Source: Treponema sp. OMZ 838 | GTDB taxonomy: Bacteria > Spirochaetota > Spirochaetia > Treponematales > Treponemataceae | DNA length: 64,000 bases | Assembly (NCBI RefSeq): GCF_000775995.1 | Contig: NZ_CP009227.1 | Coordinates: 2,462,296-2,526,295 of the forward strand | Direction: 5' to 3' | Shown: positions 1-9,174 of the stretch, in pieces | Numbering within the stretch: the stretch's first letter is position 1 | Layout of the letters: every line of letters starts with the position of its first letter | Translations under genes and position numbers: made by a program | Notes under the pieces: generated by a model | Told to the model about the DNA's origin: nothing | The model's database searches: none | What the model saw: the letters and a program-made list of their open reading frames with translations, nothing else

Positions 1-91
1 TTTCGAACCGTTTGACCCCAAAAACAGGTTCTATATAATGAGGGCCGCAATTATTAAGCCACTGTTTGCCGCACCAAATAACTTTTTCCAT
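1..91 (-). CDS. Unknown protein, N-terminal 30 residues only
   Basis: An ATG at 91 (minus strand) is preceded by AGGAG at a normal distance and the frame stays open to the window edge. The peptide begins MEKVIWCGKQW. Thirty residues are too few to assign a family, so no function is given. The good ribosome binding site and open frame are the only evidence that it is a gene. Confidence 0.55.
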   Translation of the reverse strand, partial: MEKVIWCGKQWLNNCGPHYIEPVFGVKRFE

Positions 92-355
92 CGGTGTTTC
101 TCCTGAATTAAAATTGAACATACACTAGATTTTCACTAATTGTCCCAATGACTATACTAATAGCATAGTCAGTCTATCATGCGATGATAGGGGGGATAAA
201 AATTTTTAAGCCGGTGTTGTATCTTGATTTTAATGCGGAAAATTGTGAAACAAGAGGTTCTAAATGTTGTGGATGTTGGATGTTTTTTCTAGTTACAAAT
301 ATCTATAGACAATTTTTCACACACTTTTGCTAAAGCTCCATCATTTCTCTGTCTT
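92..355. other. Intergenic stretch with two small inverted repeats
   Basis: No credible ORF. Two inverted repeats lie upstream of the partial gene: GACTAT/ATAGTC at 150-155 and 165-170, and CTATCAT/ATGATAG at 174-180 and 184-190 around a 3-nt loop. They could be an operator or leader hairpins for the minus-strand gene starting at 91. No convincing -35/-10 pair was found. Confidence 0.3.
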
Positions 356-2071
356 TTAGCTCATGTTGGTTTGTGCGTTATAGAGGGCGGCATAGACACC
401 GCCTTTTGCCAATAGCTCTGCATGTGTTCCTTGCTCGCAAATGCCTTCATCATCAACTACTACAATACGGTCTGCACTGCGGATTGTTGAGAGGCGGTGG
501 GCTATAATCAGTGTTGTACGGCCCTGTGCGAGTTCTTCAAATGATTTTTGAATTTTTATTTCCGTTGCGGTATCAAGAGCTGAAGTTGCTTCATCCAGTA
601 TTAAAATCGGGGGATTTTTTAAAAAGGTTCGTGCAATCGCAACCCGCTGTTTTTGCCCGCCGGAAAGCTGTACCCCCCGCTCTCCGACAAGCGTATTATA
701 CCCGTCCGGCATCTGCATAATATCTTCATGAATTTCAGCCCGTTTTGCTGCATGTACTATATCCTGTTCAGAAGCGGCACTGTTTCCATAAGCAATATTT
801 TCCTTAATGGTATCGGCAAATAAGAAAACCTCCTGTTGCACAATACCGATTTGCCGCCGTAAACTGTGCACGGTAATATCCTGTATATTCCGCCCATCGA
901 GGGTAATACTTCCTGCGGATGGTTCATAAAAACGGGGCAGTAAATTACATAAACTACTTTTTCCTCCGCCGGACGGTCCTACAAAGGCAATGGTTTGCCC
1001 TGCCTGTATATCCAGCTCGATATTTTGTAATACCGTAACCCCATCTTGATACGAAAACGAAACATCATTATAGCGGATATTTCCATGTGCTGAAGTAATT
1101 TCTACCGCATTATCATGGTCTCTAATACTATCATCTGTTTCCATGAGTTCTTTAAAACGTTTAAAACCCGCCATACCATTGGCGTATAGTTCAATAAAAG
1201 CCGTAAGCCGGCGGATAGGCTGTAAAAATGCACCGGCAAAAAGCGTTACGGTAATAATGTCGGTAAGCGTCATCGTCTGCTGCATAATAAAAAAACCGCC
1301 TGCGGCAATAATCACCAAATGTAACATTGAAATAAGAAACTCTAAACGGCTAAAGAAAAATGCCATATTCCAATAAAAACGTTTTTTTGCCGTATAAAAT
1401 GCCTGATTGTTTTTTTCAAACCGTTCTTGTTCATAGCCTTCATTGGTAAATATTTGTGTTACACGTATTCCGGAAAGAGCGGGTTCAATAGCGGTATTGA
1501 TTGCAGCAGTTTCTTCTTTTACGCGGCGGGACGCTTTCATAATATGTACACGGCAGCGGACAGTGTGAAAAAATGCGATGGGTATAAAGAGCGTCAAAAG
1601 CAGTGCGAGCTCCCATCTGATAGAAGCCATAAGTGCCAGCGAGCCGATCAGCGTTAATACTGAAATAAAGAGGTCTTCCGGTCCGTGATGCGATAACTCG
1701 GTAATTTCGAACAAATCTGTGGTGATGCGGGACATCAGCTGTCCGGTTCTATTGGTATCAAAAAAATGAAACGACTGTTTTTCTATATGGCGAAAAAGAT
1801 CCCGCCGCATATCCGCTTCAACTTTAACGCCGAAAAGATGCCCGAAATACGTTACAAAATACTGAGCAGCACTGCGGATAAGATATAATCCTATCATTAT
1901 TACAATAAATGTATAAAAGGCAGCATAGTCAGCCTTGGGTAAAAAATGCTGTATGCTGTATCTACTTGCCATGGGGAAGATAATATCTACCGCTGCAATA
2001 AAAGCTGCACAGCACAGATCGGCAGTAAAGAGTTTCCAATGAGGTTTAAAATATGAAAAGAATAGACGCAT
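356..2071 (-). CDS. ABC exporter half-transporter (permease fused to ATPase)
   Basis: 571 residues, the usual length for a fused half-exporter. The N-terminal ~320 residues hold about six membrane segments. The C-terminal ATPase shows Walker A GPSGGGKSS near residue 364, the LSGGQ signature near 467, Walker B ILILDEATSALD near 490, and the H-loop IAHRLST. It should act in the inner membrane as a homodimer or with a partner; the substrate cannot be read from sequence. It stands alone on the minus strand behind the AraC gene, separated from it by a terminator-like hairpin. The ATG at 2071 has only a weak ribosome binding site but gives a normal N-terminus. Confidence 0.9.
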   Translation of the reverse strand: MRLFFSYFKPHWKLFTADLCCAAFIAAVDIIFPMASRYSIQHFLPKADYAAFYTFIVIMIGLYLIRSAAQYFVTYFGHLFGVKVEADMRRDLFRHIEKQSFHFFDTNRTGQLMSRITTDLFEITELSHHGPEDLFISVLTLIGSLALMASIRWELALLLTLFIPIAFFHTVRCRVHIMKASRRVKEETAAINTAIEPALSGIRVTQIFTNEGYEQERFEKNNQAFYTAKKRFYWNMAFFFSRLEFLISMLHLVIIAAGGFFIMQQTMTLTDIITVTLFAGAFLQPIRRLTAFIELYANGMAGFKRFKELMETDDSIRDHDNAVEITSAHGNIRYNDVSFSYQDGVTVLQNIELDIQAGQTIAFVGPSGGGKSSLCNLLPRFYEPSAGSITLDGRNIQDITVHSLRRQIGIVQQEVFLFADTIKENIAYGNSAASEQDIVHAAKRAEIHEDIMQMPDGYNTLVGERGVQLSGGQKQRVAIARTFLKNPPILILDEATSALDTATEIKIQKSFEELAQGRTTLIIAHRLSTIRSADRIVVVDDEGICEQGTHAELLAKGGVYAALYNAQTNMS

Positions 2072-2126
2072 ACGGTGTATTCTAACAAGAGTTGGAAAAA
2101 ATGTATAGAAAGTGCATGGGATTTAG

Positions 2127-2168
2127 AAAAATCCTCGAGATGTTCGACAACACACATATCGAAGAGGT
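2127..2168 (-). terminator. Probable terminator of the AraC gene
   Basis: Read on the minus strand, a CCTC...GAGG stem with an inner TTCGA/TCGAA stem is followed by ATTTTTC. It lies just past the AraC stop. The 11-nt loop resembles that of the terminator at 38526-38556. Confidence 0.5.
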
Positions 2169-2198
2169 CTAATACTTACCCAAAACCTATCAGCCCGG

Positions 2199-3212
2199 TC
2201 AATGCTCCTTGTGGACAGATGCCCGGTATTCCGCCGGCGATTGATGATACAGTTTTCGGAATGCACAAGAAAATTTACCGGCATTCGCATAGCCGAGATG
2301 TGCAGCAATGCTCCCGATTGACAATGCCGGTTTAGATAGTAACAAACACGCATGTTGCATCCGTGCTTTTAAAATATACTCACGGGGCGAAAGACCGTAA
2401 AGGAGCCGAAATGTCCGGCGGAATTTTGTATGCCCCATAGCTGCTATACTGCATAATTCTTCCGAGCATGGCGGGTTTAGAATGGAGCGTTCAATAGCAA
2501 GTCTGACTCGCTCCAATGCTTTGCGTTCAATGGGAGAAAGACAAGCCTTCGTTGGGTTTAAAGAAACATCTACTTGCTTTCTGTGCCGCTGAACATTTCC
2601 TGCAGCAACAGAGAGCAGTTCCCCCACCTTACTTTCATAGTAGAGGCTTGATGTTTCTCCTGAAAGAATCTTGTGCTTAATCTGAAGAAAAATACTGCCG
2701 ATTTCCGGTGTGTTATAATTACATTCGCACCAAGAAAACAAGGCTGCATACTGTAAGCCGTCAGACGCATATCGGCTTTGCAGGAAAGGAAGAAAGTAAT
2801 CTTCAAGAAGGAGTACCGATATATAGCGAATGGGAATACCTGCCCGATAGAGAACCCGTCCTTTGGAAGGGCGATTTAGATACAGATTTATTCCTTCTTG
2901 AATTACTGCAGTGCGCTTGCCATTTTGAATGAGCCTTACTTCCCCTGATTCCAAATAATACATTTTTATCATTTTATGTTCGATTTGGTATCGGCGTTCC
3001 ATATCGTGATAGGGAGTCCAGTCGCTGACGGAAAGAAAGATGCCCTCAGCCGGCTGCACCTGATACATGATACCGTGTCCTGCCTTTGCCGGAGGATAGT
3101 AGGTATGAATAGTTCCGCATTTTTCATTCGTTTCATTAAAATGGTAGTCTGCCATATAAAAGGAGGCATCGCCCAATTTATGAAATGCCTGCTGTTGATT
3201 TTTCTCTGTCAC
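2199..3212 (-). CDS. AraC-family transcriptional regulator
   Basis: 337 residues. The last ~100 residues form the double helix-turn-helix of the AraC/XylS family, with IAAMGHTKFRRTFRLLYG and the closing signature LGYANAGKFSCAFRKLYHQS. The N-terminal ~230 residues would be the ligand-sensing part and match no domain I can name. It is transcribed away from the ECF transporter genes across a 309-nt gap with several palindromes, so it is the obvious candidate regulator of that transporter. The inducer is unknown. Confidence 0.88.
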   Translation of the reverse strand: MTEKNQQQAFHKLGDASFYMADYHFNETNEKCGTIHTYYPPAKAGHGIMYQVQPAEGIFLSVSDWTPYHDMERRYQIEHKMIKMYYLESGEVRLIQNGKRTAVIQEGINLYLNRPSKGRVLYRAGIPIRYISVLLLEDYFLPFLQSRYASDGLQYAALFSWCECNYNTPEIGSIFLQIKHKILSGETSSLYYESKVGELLSVAAGNVQRHRKQVDVSLNPTKACLSPIERKALERVRLAIERSILNPPCSEELCSIAAMGHTKFRRTFRLLYGLSPREYILKARMQHACLLLSKPALSIGSIAAHLGYANAGKFSCAFRKLYHQSPAEYRASVHKEH

Positions 3213-3294
3213 AGATGAGATTCCTCACTTTCAGTAATGTCCCTAAACATCTTTTTTTATGTCCTTAAACGCCGCGTATATGGCAATACTAAAA

Positions 3295-3350
3295 ATGATA
3301 AATTGATATATCACAATCATTTATCATATATACCAAAAGCTTGTAAGCTT
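3295..3350. promoter_or_regulatory. Palindrome cluster, candidate AraC operators
   Basis: Just upstream of the ECF promoter are ATGATAAA/TTTATCAT (3295-3302 and 3320-3327), the perfect palindrome TGATATATCA (3304-3313) between them, and AAGCTT-GT-AAGCTT (3337-3350) ending 11 nt before the -35 box. The position between divergent regulator and target fits activator sites. Binding by the neighbouring AraC protein is inferred. Confidence 0.45.
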
Positions 3351-3361
3351 ATGAGGGCTGT

Positions 3362-3390
3362 TTGACAGTGCCTCACCGGATAACTATAGT
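3362..3390 (+). promoter_or_regulatory. Promoter of the ECF transporter operon
   Basis: TTGACA (3362-3367), 17-nt spacer, TATAGT (3385-3390). Predicted start near 3397 leaves a leader of about 125 nt. Confidence 0.65.
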
Positions 3391-3401
3391 AGCTCATACT
3401 C

Positions 3402-3417
3402 GTTAGCCGTGTCTAAC
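3402..3417. promoter_or_regulatory. GTTAG-N6-CTAAC operator-like palindrome
   Basis: GTTAG (3402-3406) and CTAAC (3413-3417) lie a few bases after the predicted transcription start. The outer arms and 6-nt spacing equal those of the palindrome at 11762-11777. The centre differs, so it may be a weaker site for the same regulator or a coincidence. Confidence 0.35.
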
Positions 3418-3521
3418 TACTAAAACATAGCATATTTTAGTCATGATGCAAACGGGTACGATGGGAAAAGATGAAACATTATTTTTTCCAAATACAAATA
3501 GAGTGTGAGGAGGACTTCTCT

Positions 3522-4124
3522 ATGGCAAATGAAATGAGCAAAAAAGGTCTTACAACACGAGACCTGATTACCACCGGAATTTTAGCAGCACTGTATGTTG
3601 TTTGTGCGTTTATCGGCGAGCTGATATTCGGATTTTTCCCCGTGTTGACGTTTCTGTGTCCTTTGTCGATTGCACTGCTTTGCGGACCGGTTTTTATGTT
3701 AATTATTGCTAAAGTTCCAAAGCATGGACCTATCTTCATTACCGGCATTTTAGTAGGCGGTGTTTTGTTCGTAACGGGAATGTATTGGCTGATGTGCTTA
3801 GCGTATATCATTTTAGGAGTAGTAGCCGAATTGGTGGCTGGCTCTACAAATTTTAAAAGCAAGACCAGAAATTTATTTGCGTATATGATTTTTGTTATCA
3901 GTCCTATTTTTTCCTATGCAATGCTGTGGATCAATCGTGATGAGTATGTAAACTACCTCGTGAAAAATGGAACGGAACAGGCATATATGGATACGATGAT
4001 TGCCAACGCGCATCTATGGGTACTGCCTGCTATGATTGCCGGCAATTTGATCTGTTCATGTATCAGCGGAAAATTTGGACAGCACTTACTCAGAAAACAT
4101 TTTGAAAAAGCCGGGTTGGTGTAA
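3522..4124 (+). CDS. ECF transporter S component, Trep_Strep/MptD-like family
   Basis: 200 residues from the ATG at 3522, chosen over an in-frame upstream start (3471) because GAGGAGG lies directly ahead of it. Very hydrophobic, with about five to six membrane segments and a short hydrophilic N-terminus, as in substrate-binding S components of energy-coupling-factor importers. The family is known mainly from Treponema and Streptococcus and its substrate is not settled. The next gene starts within the stop codon (TAATG), followed by the T and A components, so this is a complete dedicated ECF importer. Confidence 0.8.
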   Translation: MANEMSKKGLTTRDLITTGILAALYVVCAFIGELIFGFFPVLTFLCPLSIALLCGPVFMLIIAKVPKHGPIFITGILVGGVLFVTGMYWLMCLAYIILGVVAELVAGSTNFKSKTRNLFAYMIFVISPIFSYAMLWINRDEYVNYLVKNGTEQAYMDTMIANAHLWVLPAMIAGNLICSCISGKFGQHLLRKHFEKAGLV

Positions 4125-4864
4125 TGACTGCACCGTTTTCGGCGGATATTTTTTGTAAAACACAGCACTTGGATCCCCGAACAAAGTTTTATATGCTGCT
4201 CGTCGGTACCGTAGACCTCTTTCTTGCACCGACAGTATATTATGAGGTTGCACTGGTAGCACTCATTACGATAGTCGGATTGAGCTGCGGAGAAAAACGG
4301 TTTACTTTGAAAATGACCGGAATATACACATCCCTTATAATCTTATATCATATAGGAATTTATGGGATGACCGGCTGGCTGCAAATCGCCATTGTAACAT
4401 TTACCTTTTATATTCGGAAGATATTTTCTTGCGCGATGATGGGCGGCATATTAGTTGGAACCACGCAGGTTAATGAATTTATGGCAGCGATGCATCGTAT
4501 TCACGTCCCTAAGTCTGTCATCATTCCTATGACGGTGATGATTCGATATATCCCGATGGTTCAGGAAGACTGGGGCTTTATTCACGACGCAATGAAAATG
4601 AGGGATGTCGCACCTACCGTGAAAAGTTTGTTGACTCATCCTATTCGTACTGTTGAATGTATTTATGTTCCGATGATGATGTCCGCCCTCAAGGTGGCAG
4701 ACGAACTTTCCGCAGCCTCTATTACTCGAGGGCTGGAAAATCCAAAGCAGAGAAGCTGTATGGCGGATATTCGTTTTACGTGGAAAGATTGTGTGTGTGC
4801 TTTTGCGTTTACCGTTTTTTTTGTGATTTCTATCCTATTTATGATAGGCAGGAATCTCGCATAG
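4124..4864 (+). CDS. ECF transporter T component (CbiQ-like)
   Basis: 246 residues. Hydrophobic N-terminal half with about four membrane segments, then a cytoplasmic coupling region, then a C-terminal membrane segment. The stretch around ASITRGLENPKQR corresponds to the Ala-Arg-Gly coupling helix through which T components contact their ATPases. The start codon overlaps the S-component stop, and the ATPase gene follows after 12 nt. Confidence 0.85.
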   Translation: MTAPFSADIFCKTQHLDPRTKFYMLLVGTVDLFLAPTVYYEVALVALITIVGLSCGEKRFTLKMTGIYTSLIILYHIGIYGMTGWLQIAIVTFTFYIRKIFSCAMMGGILVGTTQVNEFMAAMHRIHVPKSVIIPMTVMIRYIPMVQEDWGFIHDAMKMRDVAPTVKSLLTHPIRTVECIYVPMMMSALKVADELSAASITRGLENPKQRSCMADIRFTWKDCVCAFAFTVFFVISILFMIGRNLA

Positions 4865-4876
4865 GATGATTACAGC

Positions 4877-6337
4877 ATGATAGAGATGGAAAAGGTATCT
4901 TTCAGTTACCATAGCTCCGCACAAAACGCGAATATATCTCACATTGACTTAACAATTCAAGCTGGAGAATGTGTATTGCTGTGCGGCCGGAGCGGATGCG
5001 GAAAAACAACCTTGATTAGATTAATCAATGGTCTTATTCCCTCGTTCTATTCCGGAGAATTATCCGGTTCAGTATTGATTAACGGAAAGGCTGTTAAGGA
5101 AACTCCTCTGTATCAACTTGCGGAACAGGTAGGCTCTGTATTTCAAAATCCCCGTTCACAGTTTTTTAATATAGACACAGACAGCGAAATGGTATTCGGT
5201 ATGGAAAATCTCGCTTGGACGAGAGAAAAGATGACAGAGCGGTTGAGTAAAACAATTCGTGATTTGCAAATCGAAACACTGAGCGGAAGACGGGTTGCAG
5301 CGTTATCGGGCGGAGAGAAGCAAAAAGTTGCATTCGCTTCTATCTATGCTCTTTCGCCTGATATTTATTTATTGGATGAACCTTCTTCCAATTTGGATAC
5401 GGCAGCCATCGAAAGTCTGCGAAAAATAGTGGTATTATTAAAAAAGCAAGGAAAGACTATTATGATAGCTGAACATCGGATCCATTATCTTAAAGATATT
5501 GCAGACCGCATTCTCTATATGGAGCATGGAACGATCCGGCAATCCTTGACATCGGAACAAGTGTGTAACATTTCAGAAGCTGATCGGTGTACTATGGGAT
5601 TAAGAACGATGGACTTATCGCACATTTGTATTCCCGATAGAACACGGAACTACGAAAAAACCATATTAGCAATTCAGAATCTTGCTCTTGCACATCATGA
5701 TCATACAGTACTAGCCGGGGTTAGCCTTTGTGCCGCACCGGGAGAAATCATCGGGATTATCGGTCATAATGGTGCAGGAAAGTCGACATTTTCCCGTGCA
5801 TTGTGCGGCTTACACAAAGAGACGGCTGGGACGGTTACGTGGAATGGCAAGATACTGAGTGCAAAAGAGCGTTTGCAGCATTGTTATATGGTGATGCAGG
5901 AAGTGGGCTATCAACTTTTTGCGGATACTGTGGAAAAGGAGTGCTGTTTCGGCATACAATCTCCGGATTATGAAGCTGCAAAACAGGCGATGGAACAGCT
6001 TGGTATTTGGGAGTACCGGAATGTACATCCCAGCACGCTTTCCGGCGGACAAAAGCAGCGTACAGCAGTCGCGGTAAGCATGGTATGCCGGAGAGACATT
6101 TTACTTTTTGATGAACCCACTAGCGGGTTGGATTATGACAGCATGGTCAATGTTTCCCGCCTCTTTCAAACCCTCTCTGCTATGGGCAAAGTGCTTTTTG
6201 TCGTAACACATGATTATGAATTTTTGATTTCCGCTTGTACCCGTATTTTACACTTGGGGAACGGCGGCATTGTGGGGGATTATGCCATGTCTCCGCAGAA
6301 CGAAGAAAAACTTAGAGCTTTCTTTTGCTCATCATAG
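4877..6337 (+). CDS. ECF transporter ATPase, two ABC domains fused
   Basis: 486 residues with two complete ATPase domains. Domain 1: Walker A GRSGCGKTT near residue 38, signature LSGGEKQ near 143, Walker B IYLLDEPSSNLD. Domain 2: Walker A GHNGAGKST near 295, signature LSGGQKQ near 387, Walker B ILLFDEPTSGLD. Most ECF systems make the two ATPases as separate proteins; here they are fused, which is known in this group. It powers the S and T components encoded upstream. Confidence 0.9.
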   Translation: MIEMEKVSFSYHSSAQNANISHIDLTIQAGECVLLCGRSGCGKTTLIRLINGLIPSFYSGELSGSVLINGKAVKETPLYQLAEQVGSVFQNPRSQFFNIDTDSEMVFGMENLAWTREKMTERLSKTIRDLQIETLSGRRVAALSGGEKQKVAFASIYALSPDIYLLDEPSSNLDTAAIESLRKIVVLLKKQGKTIMIAEHRIHYLKDIADRILYMEHGTIRQSLTSEQVCNISEADRCTMGLRTMDLSHICIPDRTRNYEKTILAIQNLALAHHDHTVLAGVSLCAAPGEIIGIIGHNGAGKSTFSRALCGLHKETAGTVTWNGKILSAKERLQHCYMVMQEVGYQLFADTVEKECCFGIQSPDYEAAKQAMEQLGIWEYRNVHPSTLSGGQKQRTAVAVSMVCRRDILLFDEPTSGLDYDSMVNVSRLFQTLSAMGKVLFVVTHDYEFLISACTRILHLGNGGIVGDYAMSPQNEEKLRAFFCSS

Positions 6338-6443
6338 AGCGGTGTATTCGTATCATATCCTAAAAATTGGAAGTATATTTCTATTGCAGAACCGCCAAGG
6401 ACAGCGGTGATTCCACACAGCTGCGATATTTATCATTTATAAT

Positions 6444-6499
6444 TTGACAAATGGAAAAAAGCAGGTATATAATATTTTCTGTTGTGAATTGACCTGCTT
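6444..6499 (+). promoter_or_regulatory. Promoter with flanking inverted repeat, symporter operon
   Basis: TTGACA (6444-6449), 18-nt spacer, TATAAT (6468-6473). An 8-bp inverted repeat, AAGCAGGT (6459-6466) and ACCTGCTT (6492-6499), brackets the -10 box and the expected start site. This is a plausible operator, possibly for cysteine/serine control. Confidence 0.6.
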
Positions 6500-6553
6500 C
6501 ATGTTAATTGACGGGCAATCACTGTTGTAATTGTAGAGAGGAGGTCTACTATT

Positions 6554-7741
6554 ATGGAAAAACAAAGCGGTAGAAAATTGGGACTGTTACCGCAGCTTGC
6601 TTTGGGGATTCTTGCCGGTGTGCTGCTCGGGTTGTTTGTACCCGCTCCGGTGATGGGGATTATTGCGACAATTAAAAAGTTACTCGGTTCGCTGATCTTT
6701 TTTGCCGTTCCGCTCGTTATCTTCGGCTTTATTGCTCCGGCTATTTGCGATTTAAAAGCAAATGCGGGGAAAATGCTCGGTGCATTTTTGCTGATGTCAT
6801 ATCTATCTGCGGTCGGCGCATCCTTGTTTTCGACTGTAGCCGGATATATTCTTATTCCGTTCCTGCATATTCCGTCACAGGCTGCCGAATTGGTGGCAGT
6901 ACCGACGACGGCATTCTCCCTGAATATTCAGCCGATTATGCCGGTTATGACCGCACTGGTATTGGCTATCTTAGCCGGTATTTCGGTTATTTGGACAAAG
7001 GCTGCTACGGTTGAAAAACTCTTAAAAGAGATTCAGGCAATGGTACTTGAAATTGTCAACCGCGTTATCGTACCGGTACTGCCGTTCTTTATTGCGACAA
7101 CCTTTGCCGAGCTTGCATACAGCGGCAGCTTAACCCGCCAGCTCCCCGTATTCTTGAAAGTGATTATTATCGTACTGATCGGTCATTTTATCTGGATGAC
7201 ATTGCTGTACCTCATCGGCGGTGCGGTTTCAAAGCAGAATCCGCTTGAAGTGGTAAAGCACTACGGCCCTGCGTATGCAACCGCTGTCGGTACGATGTCG
7301 AGCGCCGCGACATTGCCGGTTGCCTTACGCTGCGCGCATAAGTCCAGCGTTCTGCCTGCCGATATCGTTGACTTCGCTATCCCGCTGGGAGCGACAACTC
7401 ATTTGTGCGGTTCCGTTCTTACCGAAACATTCTTTGCAATGACGATATCTCAGATGTTGTACGGATCGGTTCCCTCAATCGGAACAATGGTTTTGTTCTC
7501 ATTCCTGTTCGGTGTATTCGCTGTCGGAGCGCCCGGCGTACCCGGCGGAACGGTTATGGCTTCGCTCGGTATCGTCATCAGCATACTCGGATTTAACGAA
7601 ATCGGCACCGGCTTATTGATCGCTATCTTCGCCTTGCAGGACAGCTTCGGTACAGCCTGCAATGTAACCGGAGACGGAGCGCTTGCGCTTATTCTGCGCG
7701 GTGTGTTCTATAAACCGGATGGGACGTTAAAACAGGCGTAA
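6554..7741 (+). CDS. DAACS-family sodium/amino acid (or dicarboxylate) symporter
   Basis: 395 residues, multi-spanning. Family marks include the serine-rich re-entrant loop SSAATLPV near residue 250, a second loop around VPGGTV, and NVTGDGA near the C-terminus, where the glutamate transporter family binds substrate and Na+. GAGAGGAGG precedes the ATG. The cysteine desulfidase-like gene starts 3 nt after the stop, so the likely cargo is cysteine or serine rather than glutamate. That is inference from the neighbour. Confidence 0.82.
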   Translation: MEKQSGRKLGLLPQLALGILAGVLLGLFVPAPVMGIIATIKKLLGSLIFFAVPLVIFGFIAPAICDLKANAGKMLGAFLLMSYLSAVGASLFSTVAGYILIPFLHIPSQAAELVAVPTTAFSLNIQPIMPVMTALVLAILAGISVIWTKAATVEKLLKEIQAMVLEIVNRVIVPVLPFFIATTFAELAYSGSLTRQLPVFLKVIIIVLIGHFIWMTLLYLIGGAVSKQNPLEVVKHYGPAYATAVGTMSSAATLPVALRCAHKSSVLPADIVDFAIPLGATTHLCGSVLTETFFAMTISQMLYGSVPSIGTMVLFSFLFGVFAVGAPGVPGGTVMASLGIVISILGFNEIGTGLLIAIFALQDSFGTACNVTGDGALALILRGVFYKPDGTLKQA

Positions 7742-7744
7742 GGT

Positions 7745-9040
7745 ATGGAACTCACGGACTTCGACTGTAATCAATTTATCGCGATCCTTCAAGAAGAGTT
7801 GGTTCCTGCGCTCGGCTGTACCGAACCGATTGCCATAGCGTATGCGGGCGCTCATGCCCGCACTTTACTCGGTAAGATTCCCGACCGTGTGTGTATCAAA
7901 AGCAGCGGTAACATTATTAAAAATGTAAAGAGTGTTACCGTCCCTAATTCGGGCAATATGAAGGGAATTCCGGCGGCGGCGGCAATCGGTATTATCGGCG
8001 GCAATCCCGATAAGGGGCTTGAGGTGCTTGCCGACATAACCGAAGCCGATATCGCTCGCACCAAGGAATTTTTGGAAAAAATTCCTTGTAAGGTTTCCTT
8101 GTTGGATACGGTGGCTTCTCTGCATTTTATTGTAGAAGTTTTTGCCGGCGCCGACAGCGCATCGGTTGAGATTATCCATCAGCATACGAATATCGTGCGT
8201 ACAACCAAAAACGGAAAAGACGTGTTATCCGTTCCGTTTGATCCTACAAGTGCAAATGCCGCGTTGACCGACCGGTCGGGATTGTCGGTAAAAAAGATCC
8301 TTGAGTTTGCCGATACGATAGACCTTGACCGCGTCCGCCCGATACTGGAGCGGCAGATCGATTATAATACCCGCATCGCGCAGGAAGGATTGGAGCACCG
8401 CTACGGAATTAACGCGGGCGCGAATCTCCTAAAGGCTGCTGAAGCGGAACGGGCTGTTACCGTAAAAATCCGTGCGCAGGCCGCCGCTGCCGCAGGTTCC
8501 GATGCCCGCATGAGCGGCTGTACCTTGCCGGTCGTTACCAATTCGGGCAGCGGCAATCAGGGATTGACGGCATCGCTACCGGTTATCGTGTTTGCCGAAG
8601 AAAAAAAGCTCCCGCATGATAAGCTGTTGCGCGGGCTGTTGGTCAGCAACTTGATTGCGATTCATCAAAAGACGCGGATCGGACGGCTTTCCGCCTATTG
8701 CGGGGCTGTCAGCGCTGCGTGCGGAAGCGGCGCTGCCGTTACCTATCTTTCAGGTGGAAGCTATGAACAGGTATGCGAGACGATTACCAATACCCTTGCG
8801 GTTGTGTCGGGAATTGTCTGCGACGGCGCTAAACCTTCGTGCGCTTCGAAGATTGCCTCATCGGTTGATGCGGCGCTGAATGCGCATTATCTTGCAATGC
8901 AGAACCGAGTGTTTGAACCCGGTGAAGGTATTGTAAAAGGCGACATAGAAAAGACCATCGCCGGTGTAGGCTCGGTCGCTGCAGACGGCATGAGGGAAAC
9001 CGATAAGGTGATTTTACGCATTATGGTGGACGACGATTAA
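7745..9040 (+). CDS. Cysteine desulfidase-like protein (UPF0597/CyuA family)
   Basis: 431 residues, full length for the family related to the serine dehydratase alpha chain. It keeps LGCTEP near residue 26 and the Cys-containing stretches GCTLPV, YCGAVSAACGSG and VCDGAKPSC, expected to hold an Fe-S cluster. Family members break L-cysteine into pyruvate, ammonia and sulfide. It shares an operon with the symporter upstream, giving a cysteine uptake-and-breakdown pair that would support H2S production. A serine deaminase role is the main alternative. Confidence 0.8.
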   Translation: MELTDFDCNQFIAILQEELVPALGCTEPIAIAYAGAHARTLLGKIPDRVCIKSSGNIIKNVKSVTVPNSGNMKGIPAAAAIGIIGGNPDKGLEVLADITEADIARTKEFLEKIPCKVSLLDTVASLHFIVEVFAGADSASVEIIHQHTNIVRTTKNGKDVLSVPFDPTSANAALTDRSGLSVKKILEFADTIDLDRVRPILERQIDYNTRIAQEGLEHRYGINAGANLLKAAEAERAVTVKIRAQAAAAAGSDARMSGCTLPVVTNSGSGNQGLTASLPVIVFAEEKKLPHDKLLRGLLVSNLIAIHQKTRIGRLSAYCGAVSAACGSGAAVTYLSGGSYEQVCETITNTLAVVSGIVCDGAKPSCASKIASSVDAALNAHYLAMQNRVFEPGEGIVKGDIEKTIAGVGSVAADGMRETDKVILRIMVDDD

Positions 9041-9047
9041 AAATTAA

Positions 9048-9098
9048 ATACAAAAATGCCGATTGGGTCATCATAAGTCTGATCGGTATTTTTTGTAT
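9048..9098 (+). terminator. Terminator after the cysteine operon
   Basis: Arms 9048-9063 and 9082-9098 (core ATGCCGAT/ATCGGTAT) form a long stem with one bulge, running into TTTTTTG. It begins 8 nt after the desulfidase stop. Confidence 0.7.
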
Positions 9099-9120
9099 AT
9101 GAAAAGTTGTATAGAGATAA

Positions 9121-9148
9121 CTCTAAAAATCTAACAGGGCTTTTAGAG
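9121..9148. repeat. CTCTAAAA/TTTTAGAG hairpin repeat, copy 1
   Basis: CTCTAAAA (9121-9128) and TTTTAGAG (9141-9148) around a 12-nt loop, between the terminator and the hydantoinase gene. Other copies are at 16504, 25194 and 49404, with a half copy at 10589. Confidence 0.6.
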
Positions 9149-9174
9149 CTGTCCATAGATAAGGAGGAGAAATT

